Shown here piece after piece: positions 29,963-37,156 of a stretch of DNA of 42,159 bases. The stretch covers positions 1 to 42,159 of the forward strand of contig DATHTK010000009.1 of the NCBI GenBank assembly GCA_035463295.1, given 5' to 3'. Position numbers and translations under genes: made by a program. Source of the DNA: DATHTK01 sp035463295. Its GTDB lineage: Bacteria; Actinomycetota; Rubrobacteria; Rubrobacterales; Rubrobacteraceae. Each line of letters begins with the position of its first letter. Within the stretch, counting starts at the first letter, position 1. The notes below the pieces were generated by a model, which saw only the letters and a program-made list of their open reading frames with translations, had not been told where the DNA came from and made no database searches.

Positions 29963-29981
29963 TGAAAAGAATTTTCGATTA
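29963..29981. promoter_or_regulatory. Zur-like operator before znuA
   Basis: TGAAAAGAATTTTCGATTA, with inverted halves GAAAA / TTTTC around GAA, close to known actinobacterial Zur boxes. It lies directly after a possible -10 (TATCGT, 29957-29962) and ends at the znuA ribosome site. Confidence 0.72.
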
Positions 29982-29989
29982 GGAGGGTC

Positions 29990-30985
29990 TTGTCGAGGTT
30001 GTCTCTCGCGGTGGCGCTGGTAGCTCTATTCGGGGTCCTGGGATGTAGCTCGGGGGCGGGTGGAGGTTCGAGCCCTGGGGACGACTTACGGGTGTCGGCC
30101 ACGATATCGGTGATCGAGGACCTGGTCGCGGAGGTAGGGGGTGATCGGGTCGAGGTATCGAGCATAGTGCCGGCGGGGGCGGACGTACACACCTTCCAGC
30201 CCAGCCCGTCGGATGCGCGCGAGATCTCCGAGTCCGAGGTCGTGTTCCAGAACGGTCTCGGCCTCGAAGAGTGGATGGGGGACCTCATCGAGAGCGCAGG
30301 TGATGAGAACCAGACCGTCGTGGCGCTCGCCGAGGGACTCGAGCCGCTGGGTGCCGACGAACACGGCGAGGAAGCGCATGGCGAGGAACACGATGACGAG
30401 CATGTTGACGAGGAGGAGTACGACTCGGAGGCGGAGCATAGGGCTGGCGACGTGCACGAGCACGCCGAGGGCAACCCTCACCTCTGGCTCGACGTCCACA
30501 ACGCCGAGCGTTACGTAGAGGGCATACGCGAGGCGCTCGCGGAGGCGGACCCTGGGGGTGCGGAGGAGTACGGGGCAAACGCGGAGGAGTATCTGGCGGA
30601 GCTCGAGGAGCTCGACGCGTACATAGAGGGGCAGGTGCGGAGCATCCCGGAGGAGAACCGGAAGCTCGTGACCTTCCACGACGCCTTCCCGTACTTCGCG
30701 GAAGCGTACGGGTTAGAGCTGGTAGACGTAATCATCCAGAATCCCGAGGCGGAGCCCAGCGGCCGCGAGGCGGCGAGGCTGGTGACGAAGATCGAGGAGG
30801 AGCGGGTGCCGGCGATCTTCACCGAGCCCCAGTTCAACCAGGGGTTGGCCGAAACCATCGCCGCCGAGGCGGACATCGAGGTCTACGCGCTATACTCGGA
30901 CTCGCTGGTCGACGACCCGGAGGCGGACTCCTACGTGAACATGATGCGGACGAACATAGATCGCGTAAAGGAGGGCCTCGGTTAG
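29990..30985 (+). CDS. znuA: Zinc ABC transporter substrate-binding lipoprotein
   Basis: A 331-residue cluster 9 binding protein that captures zinc outside the membrane. It has a lipoprotein signal with lipobox VLGC (C19), metal ligands H in ADVHTF, H in NPHLW, H in TFHDAF and an acidic residue in FTEPQF. A His/Asp/Glu-rich loop (about residues 124-163, many His) is typical of zinc-specific rather than manganese-specific members. The TTG start is fixed by the AGGAGG site at 29981-29986. It forms an operon with znuC (1-nt gap) and znuB. Confidence 0.93.
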   Translation: MSRLSLAVALVALFGVLGCSSGAGGGSSPGDDLRVSATISVIEDLVAEVGGDRVEVSSIVPAGADVHTFQPSPSDAREISESEVVFQNGLGLEEWMGDLIESAGDENQTVVALAEGLEPLGADEHGEEAHGEEHDDEHVDEEEYDSEAEHRAGDVHEHAEGNPHLWLDVHNAERYVEGIREALAEADPGGAEEYGANAEEYLAELEELDAYIEGQVRSIPEENRKLVTFHDAFPYFAEAYGLELVDVIIQNPEAEPSGREAARLVTKIEEERVPAIFTEPQFNQGLAETIAAEADIEVYALYSDSLVDDPEADSYVNMMRTNIDRVKEGLG

Positions 30986-30986
30986 G

Positions 30987-31760
30987 GTGGAGGCGGCTCT
31001 CGACATCCGGGACCTCGGTGTCGCCTACGACCGGCGGGTAGTCGTGGAGGGGGTGACGCTATCGGTGCCGCGCGGGGCGATGGTCGGGATCGTCGGTCCC
31101 AACGGCGGCGGCAAGAGCACGCTCCTCAAGGCGATCCTCGGGCTCGCCCCCCGGCGGAGCGGTTCGGTCCGGATCCTGGGACGAAAGGTGGACCGGAGGA
31201 CCCTGCGGTCTGTCGGCTACGTCCCGCAGCGCGAGGACGTCGACTGGAACTTCCCGGTGAGCGCCTTCGACGTTGTAATGATGGGCCGGGTCCCCTCGAT
31301 GAAGCTTTTGCGCCGGCCCTCGGCAAGCGACCGGGAGGCGGTCTGGGAGGCTTTGAGGACCGTGAGGATGGAGACGACGGCGCACACGCGCATCGGGGAG
31401 TTCTCTGGCGGCCAGCAGCAGAGGATCTTCCTCGCGCGGGCGCTCGCGCAAGGAGCGGAGATACTGCTGCTGGACGAGCCCGTATCGGGTGTGGATGCGC
31501 CCTCGCAGCACGAGATCTTCGATTTGCTGCGCCGGCTACAGGGGGACGGGAAGACCATCGTCGTCACTACCCACGACCTCTCCTGCGTTGCCGAGCGCTT
31601 CGACCTGGCGCTGCTCTTGAATCGGCGGGTCATCGCCTTCGGGCGGCCGGAGGAGGTGTTCACCGCCGAGCTATTGAACGAGACCTACCAGAGCCACCTG
31701 ATGCTGGTAAAGATAGGGGACAGGACCGTCGCCATCGAGGAGGGCGGGCACGGTGCTTGA
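30987..31760 (+). CDS. znuC: Zinc ABC transporter ATP-binding protein
   Basis: The 257-residue cytosolic ATPase. It has Walker A GPNGGGKST, Q-loop YVPQRE, signature FSGGQQQRI, Walker B ILLLDEPVSGVD and the switch histidine VTTHDLS. The YVPQREDVDWNFPVS segment is typical of metal-type (Znu/Mnt) ATPases. The GTG start is one base after the znuA stop and its end overlaps znuB by 8 nt, so the three proteins are translated together. Confidence 0.94.
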   Translation: MEAALDIRDLGVAYDRRVVVEGVTLSVPRGAMVGIVGPNGGGKSTLLKAILGLAPRRSGSVRILGRKVDRRTLRSVGYVPQREDVDWNFPVSAFDVVMMGRVPSMKLLRRPSASDREAVWEALRTVRMETTAHTRIGEFSGGQQQRIFLARALAQGAEILLLDEPVSGVDAPSQHEIFDLLRRLQGDGKTIVVTTHDLSCVAERFDLALLLNRRVIAFGRPEEVFTAELLNETYQSHLMLVKIGDRTVAIEEGGHGA

Positions 31761-32586
31761 GTACGCGCTCGAGCCGCTCGGCTTCGGATTCATGCAGCGA
31801 GGGCTCGTCGCCTCGGTCCTCGTCGCGGCGATCTGCGGGGCTCTGGGAAGCTTCGTGGTCTTGAAAGGGCTCGCGTTTATCGGGGATGCGCTGGCCCACG
31901 CGAGCTTCGGCGGTGTGGCCCTCGCCTTCGTGCTCGGGGCGAGCATCTACCTCGGCGCCTTCGTCTTCGCGGTTGCGACGGCTCTCGCGATCGGGGCGAT
32001 CACGCAGCGCGGGAGGGTGAGTTCCGACACGGCCATCGGCGTGCTCTTCTCCGGGACCTTCGCTCTGGGCATCCTGATCATCAGCCGCGTCGAGCGGTAC
32101 ACCACGGACCTCTTCGGATACCTCTTCGGGGATGTGCTCTCCATAACCTCGACCGATCTGTGGACGGTGGGCGTCCTCGGCATCGTGGTGCTGGCGCTGG
32201 TTGCGACGTTTTACCGGCAGCTCCTCTTCGTCGCCTTCGACCCGACCGTCGCGGCTGCCTCGGGGCTCCCGACGCGAGCGCTCGAGTACCTTCTCCTTGC
32301 GCTGCTCGGCGTGACGATAGTGACCGCGATACAGGCCGTCGGCATAGTGCTCGTCGTGGCCCTGCTAGTGACGCCTGCGGCGACCGCCTACCTGCTCGTG
32401 ACCCGGTTCCACCACCTCATGCTGGCGAGCGCCGGCATCGGCATGCTCTCGGCGGTGCTGGGTATCTACCTCTCCTACTACCTGGACCTGGCCTCGGGAG
32501 CTGCGATCATTATCGTCGCCACGGCGCTGTTCTTCGTAACGCTCGCCGCCACCGGACGCGCCCGCAAACTCTCCGAGGTCTCCTGA
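31753..32586 (+). CDS. znuB: Zinc ABC transporter permease
   Basis: The 277-residue membrane subunit with about eight helices. Typical ABC-3 family features: GSFVVLKGLAFIGDALAHASFGGVALAF near the N-terminus and VGIVLVVALLVTPAATAYLL later. The GTG start lies inside znuC. The TGA stop is only 2 nt from the convergent rhomboid stop, with no terminator between them, so read-through into antisense is likely. Confidence 0.94.
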   Translation: MLEYALEPLGFGFMQRGLVASVLVAAICGALGSFVVLKGLAFIGDALAHASFGGVALAFVLGASIYLGAFVFAVATALAIGAITQRGRVSSDTAIGVLFSGTFALGILIISRVERYTTDLFGYLFGDVLSITSTDLWTVGVLGIVVLALVATFYRQLLFVAFDPTVAAASGLPTRALEYLLLALLGVTIVTAIQAVGIVLVVALLVTPAATAYLLVTRFHHLMLASAGIGMLSAVLGIYLSYYLDLASGAAIIIVATALFFVTLAATGRARKLSEVS

Positions 32587-32588
32587 AA

Positions 32589-33278
32589 TCAGGCGATCAC
32601 CAGCAGCCAGGCCGCGAGGAGCACGAACTCTACGCCGAGCACTATGGCCACCGGCGAGATCGCTCGCAGGCCCTTGCGGGAGACCGTGGGGGCTACCAGC
32701 CACCCGAACACGATTCCGCCCGCGAGGCCGCCGAGGTGGGAGGTGTTGCTTATGACCGGCACCGAGAAGCCGATGTAAAGGTTGAGGGCCAGCAGGATGA
32801 GGAGCTGGCGGATAATCGGGTTCTGCCAGGAGAAGGTTCCGCGTCGCAGCGAGTAGCCGAAGATGCCGCCGAGCAGCCCGAAGATCGCGCCCGACGCCCC
32901 GACTACCGCCGCGTCGAACGCCCCGAAGTACAGGTACGCGAGCCCGCCCGAGATGCCGCTGAGCAGGTAGAGGGCGAGAAAGCGGCCCCGCCCGAACGCC
33001 TGCTCGATGAACGATCCCAGGAAGTAAAGGGAGAGCATGTTCACCGCAAGGTGGACGAACCCCGAGTGGAGGAACATGCTCGAGAGGAGCCTCCACCACT
33101 CTCCCTGAGCGACGAGGGCGGGGATCAGAGCCCCCCGCTGCAACACCTCTCCGGGCTGGGTCACGAGCCCCACGTTCCACGGTACGCTGTAGGCCTGACC
33201 GGAGTACGCGACGCCCGCGTAGACGAGAACGCAGGCGGCGATAAGGCCGAACGTGATGGGGAGGCGCGAGGCGTTCAG
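32589..33278 (-). CDS. Rhomboid intramembrane serine protease, possible CTG start
   Basis: A six-to-seven-helix protease with catalytic serine in GASGAIFG, histidine in NTSHLGGLAGG, and the HLAVNMLSLYFLG helix. The first ATG/GTG/TTG in frame (GTG 33173) gives 194 residues and drops the first membrane helix. The frame stays open upstream and encodes NASRLPITFGLIAACVLVYAG, clearly a rhomboid first helix. The best start is CTG at 33278, overlapping the preceding gene's stop as CTGA, giving 229 residues. This would be translationally coupled. The substrate is unknown. Confidence 0.85.
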   Translation of the reverse strand: MNASRLPITFGLIAACVLVYAGVAYSGQAYSVPWNVGLVTQPGEVLQRGALIPALVAQGEWWRLLSSMFLHSGFVHLAVNMLSLYFLGSFIEQAFGRGRFLALYLLSGISGGLAYLYFGAFDAAVVGASGAIFGLLGGIFGYSLRRGTFSWQNPIIRQLLILLALNLYIGFSVPVISNTSHLGGLAGGIVFGWLVAPTVSRKGLRAISPVAIVLGVEFVLLAAWLLVIA

Positions 33279-33724
33279 CGGCGCTTTATCTCGCGCACGG
33301 CATCGCCGACCTGCACCTTCGAGAGGTCCTCGAGCGGGCCCCCGAGCATGGCTTCCAGGTCGGGATCGCTACCAGCGCTCGCTCCTGCGCCGAAGCCCTG
33401 AATTCGCACGTCCTCGCCGAACATCTGGCCGAAGATGCGCTGGAGGTTCTCCTGCATCTCGCCGATGTTGACGCCTCCTAAAGGCGTTTTCGTGTTGTGG
33501 AGGCGGGCGACGGCGAGCCGCTCTTTGGCGTCGATCACCTCGGCGTGCGCCTTGACGTCCTCGACGGTGCCCAGGGTCTCGCCGGTGTCCGGGTCCCAGA
33601 CCTCCTCGCCCTCGGGTGCGAAGACCTCGAACATCATCCCCGCGCGGACGCCCTCGCTGCGTCCCCGGTTGATGACGATCTCGTTGTTGCCCAATATCTT
33701 GGCCACTTTTCCTTCGACGGCCAT
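33275..33724 (-). CDS. Small protein with FlgT-C-like beta domain, unknown
   Basis: A 149-residue protein. Residues 1-75 (GKVAKILGNNEIVINRGRSEGVRAGMMFEVF ... DPDTGETLGTVEDVKAHAEVIDAKERLAVARL) follow the pattern of the FlgT C-terminal beta-barrel domain found in several stress and surface proteins. The remainder is Gly/Asp-rich, ending DLSKVQVGDAVREIKRR. No signal peptide is visible, so it is probably cytosolic. The ATG has GGGGGATC upstream and TATAAT on the minus strand at 33774-33779. It is directly coupled to the rhomboid gene. Confidence 0.7.
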   Translation of the reverse strand: MAVEGKVAKILGNNEIVINRGRSEGVRAGMMFEVFAPEGEEVWDPDTGETLGTVEDVKAHAEVIDAKERLAVARLHNTKTPLGGVNIGEMQENLQRIFGQMFGEDVRIQGFGAGASAGSDPDLEAMLGGPLEDLSKVQVGDAVREIKRR

Positions 33725-33773
33725 GTGATTTGATCCCCCTGATCTCTATCCGTCTCACAGATGCTGCCCACGG

Positions 33774-33779
33774 ATTATA
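33774..33779 (-). promoter_or_regulatory. Consensus -10 box (TATAAT) for the FlgT-C-like/rhomboid operon
   Basis: Perfect TATAAT on the minus strand, about 50 nt before the ATG at 33724, in the 98-nt divergent region shared with the endonuclease IV promoter. Confidence 0.6.
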
Positions 33780-33809
33780 TCTCTCACAACGCCCTCCGCG
33801 GACACCGGC

Positions 33810-33815
33810 TAGAAT
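33810..33815 (+). promoter_or_regulatory. -10 box TAGAAT, 7 nt before the endonuclease IV start
   Basis: TAGAAT ends exactly 7 nt before the ATG at 33823, with no ribosome site, as expected of a leaderless transcript. Confidence 0.6.
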
Positions 33816-33822
33816 CCCCGTC

Positions 33823-34689
33823 ATGCTCGAGAGAACGAACAAGATAGGGCGGCACCTTCCCACCTCCGGCGGGCTCGCGAGAACCCTCGATGCGGCCCGC
33901 GCCCAGGGCTGCGAGACGGCCCAGATCTTCGTCTCCAACCCGCAGGGCTGGGCGGACCCGACGCTCCGCGCGGACGCGGAGGCGTTCGTGGAGGGGAGCC
34001 GGGAGATCGACCTCTCCCCGGTCGTGGTCCACGCGAAGTACCTGATAAACCTCGCCTCTACGAACGAGGCGCTGCGCGAGCGCTCCGGCCGGGCCCTCGC
34101 GCGCGAGCTGGTCGCCGCCGGCGCCCTCGGCGCGGAGCTGGTCGTCGTGCACGCCGGGAGCCACGGCGGGGACGGCGAGAAAAAGGGGATGGCCCGGCTC
34201 GTGGAGGGGCTTCTGCGCGCAAAGGAGCTCGCCGCGGACCTCGCGGGCTCGGGGAGGGTGGCGGAGGTGGTAGTCGAGAACTCCGTCGGCGCGGGCACCC
34301 AACTGTGCTCGACGTTCGCTTCTCTGGGCCAGGTCGCGGAGGCCGGGGTGCGGGTGTGCCTGGATACGGCGCACGCTTTCGTCGCGGGCTACGATCTCTC
34401 GGTGCCCGGCGAGGCGCGGCGAGTGCGCGAGGAGCTCGGTGGTCCGGACGGGGTCGCCGTCGTGCACCTAAACGACGCGCGCAACGGTTTCGGGAGCCAC
34501 CGCGACGGCCACAGCAAGATCGGGGAGGGGCGGATACCCGAGCCGTTCTGGCGGGAGCTCTTCGCCGCGCTGCCCGAGGTGCCGGCCATCATGGAGACGC
34601 CGTACGGCGGCCCGGAGGCCGACACCGAGGAGGTGCGGCGGGTCAAAGGAATCGCGGGCGGGTTGCCTGTCTCGCCGCGTGGGGTATAG
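33823..34689 (+). CDS. nfo: Deoxyribonuclease IV (AP endonuclease, Nfo family)
   Basis: Cleaves DNA 5' to abasic sites in base excision repair. The 288-residue TIM barrel shows the metal-ligand set in order: VVVHAKYLINLAS, VVVHAGSH, VVVENSVG, CLDTAHAF, HLNDARNGFGSHRDGH and METP. The N-terminus (NKIGRHLPTSGGL) matches the family, which together with the TAGAAT box fixes the ATG at 33823. The XRE regulator follows 10 nt downstream but has its own -10. Confidence 0.94.
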   Translation: MLERTNKIGRHLPTSGGLARTLDAARAQGCETAQIFVSNPQGWADPTLRADAEAFVEGSREIDLSPVVVHAKYLINLASTNEALRERSGRALARELVAAGALGAELVVVHAGSHGGDGEKKGMARLVEGLLRAKELAADLAGSGRVAEVVVENSVGAGTQLCSTFASLGQVAEAGVRVCLDTAHAFVAGYDLSVPGEARRVREELGGPDGVAVVHLNDARNGFGSHRDGHSKIGEGRIPEPFWRELFAALPEVPAIMETPYGGPEADTEEVRRVKGIAGGLPVSPRGV

Positions 34690-34692
34690 AAT
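34687..34692 (+). promoter_or_regulatory. -10 box TAGAAT, 7 nt before the ClgR-like start
   Basis: TATAGAAT precedes the ATG at 34700 with 7 nt after the box, identical geometry to the endonuclease IV promoter. The box overlaps the end of the upstream gene. Confidence 0.6.
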
Positions 34693-34699
34693 CCCTGTT

Positions 34700-34999
34700 A
34701 TGACCACGCTCGAGATGCCTCAGGTGAAGCAGAGGGGAGACCTGCTCTCCGCCATCGGTGAGACGCTGCGCGCCGAACGGACCGAGCGTGGGCTCACGCT
34801 CAAGCAGGTCGCGGAAGGAGCGCACGTATCGGTCTCGTACCTCGCCGAGATCGAACGCGGCGAAAAAGACCCTTCGTCACGAGTACTCGAGAGCATCGCC
34901 GCCGGCCTCGACGTCGAGCTGAGCGATCTGCTGGTGCGTATCGCTACATCGCTGGAACCCGCGCCGGTCGTTCGGGTGGCGGACTCCCTGGCCGCCTAG
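34700..34999 (+). CDS. XRE-family regulator, ClgR-like
   Basis: A 99-residue cytosolic helix-turn-helix protein. Residues about 18-70 form the XRE domain (LRAERTERGLTLKQVAEGAHVSVSYLAEIERGEKDPSSRVLESIAAGLDVELSDLL). The wording resembles actinobacterial ClgR, which controls clp proteases and chaperones; the resemblance is by eye only. There is no C-terminal sensor domain. It is leaderless by the -10 position. A membrane protease gene lies convergently 83 nt downstream. Confidence 0.82.
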   Translation: MTTLEMPQVKQRGDLLSAIGETLRAERTERGLTLKQVAEGAHVSVSYLAEIERGEKDPSSRVLESIAAGLDVELSDLLVRIATSLEPAPVVRVADSLAA

Positions 35000-35037
35000 C
35001 CGGCGTCGAGCGTAGCCCCTCCTTCAAGAACCCGACC

Positions 35038-35053
35038 CTGCCCGTGCGGGCAG
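35038..35053. terminator. Short hairpin between convergent genes
   Basis: CTGCCC GTGC GGGCAG, a 6-bp stem with a 4-nt loop between the ClgR-like and CPBP stops. The minus strand continues GGGTTCTTG; no run of T longer than two or three. Confidence 0.45.
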
Positions 35054-35082
35054 CGCGTCTCGTGTCTCGAACCTCTGTCGGC

Positions 35083-36087
35083 TCACATGCCGAAGAAGTG
35101 CGCCAGCAGCACCATGACGGAGTTGTAGGCGGCGTGAGCGAGGAAGCTGGCGGTCGTGTTGAAGTGACGGCGCAGGAGTCCCAGGCCGACGGAGAGCAGG
35201 AACACGTAGCCGAGCAACAAGGATGGTCCGTACTGCACGTGCATCGAGGCGAAGAGAACCGAGGTGGGCACGATGCCTAGAACGGGCTGTAGGGCACCCC
35301 GGAAGAGCGTCTCTTCCCCGAGGCCGGCGCCGATCCCGACCATCAAGGCGAAGAGCACGGCTGCAAGGGGACTCATGCCCGCCGGGTTGAAGAGGCTCTC
35401 CGATAGCTCGCCCACCTGGCGGTAAAGGTCGGGCTGGAGCCGCGAAAAGAGCGAGTCCGCGGTCGCCGCCACGATGAGCGCCGCCACGACGAATAGCGCG
35501 ACTACCCCGGCCTGTCGGGCTGAGATGGCACCGTACCCGAGACGGTGGAGCGTCTCGCGCGGGTTGCGGCGAACGCCGAGCCCGACGCCGAGCAGCGCGA
35601 CCACGACAAATGGCAGCTGGCTCGTCAGCATGGTCGCCGGGGAGAGCCGGCCGGTCGGGAAGAGCTGACTCACGTCCGGCGTCTGGGTGAAGATGAGGAA
35701 GCTCAACGCGTTGTTGGCGAGCACCATGACGAAGAGCCACAGCGCCAGGAATACGGGTGGATCGGCCCAGAACCCCGCCCCGGCCCGGTAGCCAAGCACC
35801 TTGAGCAGCGGCGGTACGCACAGGCCGACGCCTACAAGCCCGACGAGGAGAGCGGCGACGCCCGCCGCGGCGAAGGCCAGCCGCGGCGATCCGGTGCCTC
35901 CCTCCGACGTTGCTTCGAGTACGAGTCCCAGCCCCGTAACGGTCCCCAGGGCCGAGATCAGCAACGAGAGAGCCAGTAGAACCACGATCAGGGTCACCTC
36001 GGCCCCCCGGCTCTTGCGGGCCGACTGGGCGAGCAGCGCGAGACCGCCGACGAACGCGGTAGCCAGCAGCGTCAATACAGCGGACAT
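35083..36087 (-). CDS. CPBP family intramembrane metalloprotease, large
   Basis: A 334-residue membrane protein with about eight to nine hydrophobic helices. The C-terminal CPBP domain shows GLGEETLFRGALQP, FASMHVQYG and LAHAAYNS, the metal-binding and catalytic set. The N-terminal five helices (before about residue 150) are an extension not found in short CPBP proteins such as the one at 25070. The ATG start follows AAGGGCTCCTT, in a CTTCTAGAAG palindrome (36096-36105). The 265-nt upstream region is rich in hairpins and repeats. Substrate unknown. Confidence 0.87.
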   Translation of the reverse strand: MSAVLTLLATAFVGGLALLAQSARKSRGAEVTLIVVLLALSLLISALGTVTGLGLVLEATSEGGTGSPRLAFAAAGVAALLVGLVGVGLCVPPLLKVLGYRAGAGFWADPPVFLALWLFVMVLANNALSFLIFTQTPDVSQLFPTGRLSPATMLTSQLPFVVVALLGVGLGVRRNPRETLHRLGYGAISARQAGVVALFVVAALIVAATADSLFSRLQPDLYRQVGELSESLFNPAGMSPLAAVLFALMVGIGAGLGEETLFRGALQPVLGIVPTSVLFASMHVQYGPSLLLGYVFLLSVGLGLLRRHFNTTASFLAHAAYNSVMVLLAHFFGM

Positions 36088-36173
36088 AAGGAGCCCTTCT
36101 AGAAGCTTGGCGTAGTCGTAAGAGCCACCAGCAGAGAGGTTAGCACACGGAGATTCAGCTCAAGGACACAAGA

Positions 36174-36204
36174 ACCCGGGCTGCGCGTGATCCGCGGCCC
36201 GGGT
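36174..36204 (-). terminator. Probable terminator for the 36353-36992 genes
   Basis: Stem ACCCGGGC / GCCCGGGT extended by four pairs with one G-T wobble (12 bp). The minus strand continues TTCTTGTGTCC, a modest U-tract. A second hairpin (CTGGGCT / AGCCCAG, 36212-36236) lies just upstream of it in the minus direction. Confidence 0.55.
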
Positions 36205-36273
36205 GCGCCTTCTGGGCTGGAAGGGGGAAAGCCCAGTGATAGACAAGATAGCAGCGCGGGATTACATTACCGC

Positions 36274-36300
36274 TACCGGCCGGTAACAGTTAGGTAACAG
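36274..36300. repeat. Palindrome TACCGGCCGGTA and direct repeat GGTAACAG
   Basis: A perfect 12-bp palindrome (36274-36285) runs into two copies of GGTAACAG (36282-36289 and 36293-36300), 11 nt apart, one helical turn. Suits a protein-binding site in the region before the CPBP gene, but its distance from that gene (190 nt) and the terminators between make the target unclear. Confidence 0.45.
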
Positions 36301-36352
36301 CTCTCCGTGGTCCGCGCGTTTATCTGAAGCGTGTGGCCCGAGACCCGCAAAC

Positions 36353-36589
36353 TCAGGGGTCCCGGTTCTCGCCCCTCTCCAGGCCTCCGATTATTGGGCC
36401 AAGCTCCCTCTCCCGCGCGGCCTCGTAATCCTCTAGGCTACGCGCCTCGCGCGCCAGCGCAGCGATGCGGCCCGTTAGCCCCGTCCCACCCTTTGCGGCG
36501 AGAATGCGCCAGGCGAGGACGCGGTATCCCCATTCGAGGGTCGGGGTCCCGCGGTCTAGGTCGAGAAGGTCCTCGAGCGCCGCGTGCAA
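36353..36589 (-). CDS. Small helical protein, unknown
   Basis: A 78-residue predominantly helical protein (HAALEDLLDLDRGTPTLEWGYRVLAWRILAAKGG ... ARSLEDYEAARERELGPII). No family is recognised. The only canonical start is TTG 36589, preceded by GAGGCGGAGG. The frame stays open upstream to 36685 without a further ATG, GTG or TTG, and the sequence just upstream (PLPEAEA) looks like continuing protein, so the true start may be non-standard. It lies 55 nt after the HTH gene on the same strand. Confidence 0.55.
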   Translation of the reverse strand: MHAALEDLLDLDRGTPTLEWGYRVLAWRILAAKGGTGLTGRIAALAREARSLEDYEAARERELGPIIGGLERGENRDP

Positions 36590-36644
36590 CGCCTCCGCCT
36601 CGGGGAGAGGGAGACGAACCTCGGGCGAGGCGTCTTCGGACCGG

Positions 36645-36992
36645 CTAACTAGACTTCTCCAGGTAGATCCGGTCCTCGGTGATGATCAGCTGCAAATCCT
36701 CGGGGGAGCCGCCCAGGTACCGGCGCCACTCCCGGTCAAATACCTCGGATTCGTGGGCGTCGGTCTTGAGTACGATGCCCTCCTCACTCACGTCGAGGAC
36801 CGCCCGGTGCTCGGAGAGCTGACCCCTACGGACCGGGTCCCGGCGGTAGATCGAGTTGCGTGACCGGAAGCTCTGGACGCTCGAGGGCGTGGTGTTCAAC
36901 TCCTGGGCGATCCAGTCGTCACTGCGCCCCTCCTCTACCCAGGCCCGGATCCTGGTCGCGTGCGGCTTTAACGCCACCCTTCTGTTTCCCAA
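36645..36992 (-). CDS. Small protein with predicted helix-turn-helix, unknown
   Basis: A 115-residue protein. Residues about 12-50 (ATRIRAWVEEGRSDDWIAQELNTTPSSVQSFRSRN) form a likely resolvase- or homeodomain-like helix-turn-helix. The C-terminal half has beta-rich sequence (RAVLDVSEEGIVLKTDAHE, LQLIITEDRIYLEKS). It may be a transcriptional regulator; the target is unknown. The TTG start has AAGGAG 9 nt upstream. Promoter sequence upstream is AT-rich with CTAGTTTTCTAGTTT, a short tandem repeat at about 37015-37030. Confidence 0.65.
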   Translation of the reverse strand: MGNRRVALKPHATRIRAWVEEGRSDDWIAQELNTTPSSVQSFRSRNSIYRRDPVRRGQLSEHRAVLDVSEEGIVLKTDAHESEVFDREWRRYLGGSPEDLQLIITEDRIYLEKSS

Positions 36993-37156
36993 GGCCCCCT
37001 GCTCCTTCGAAGGATCTAGTTTTCTAGTTTATTTGTACCACTTTTTGTTACTCGACGCCAGATGCAATGTGGGGACGACCGGACCGAAGCGCGACTCCCC
37101 GGCGGCGGCAGTGGCCGATCTACTGACCACGGGTCTGAGGGGGAGTTTCGTCGGTT

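Noticed and set aside
30361..30480. His/Asp/Glu-rich stretch in znuA as a sequencing artefact or repeat insertion
   Set aside because: Such loops are normal in zinc-specific binding proteins and the frame is intact on both sides.
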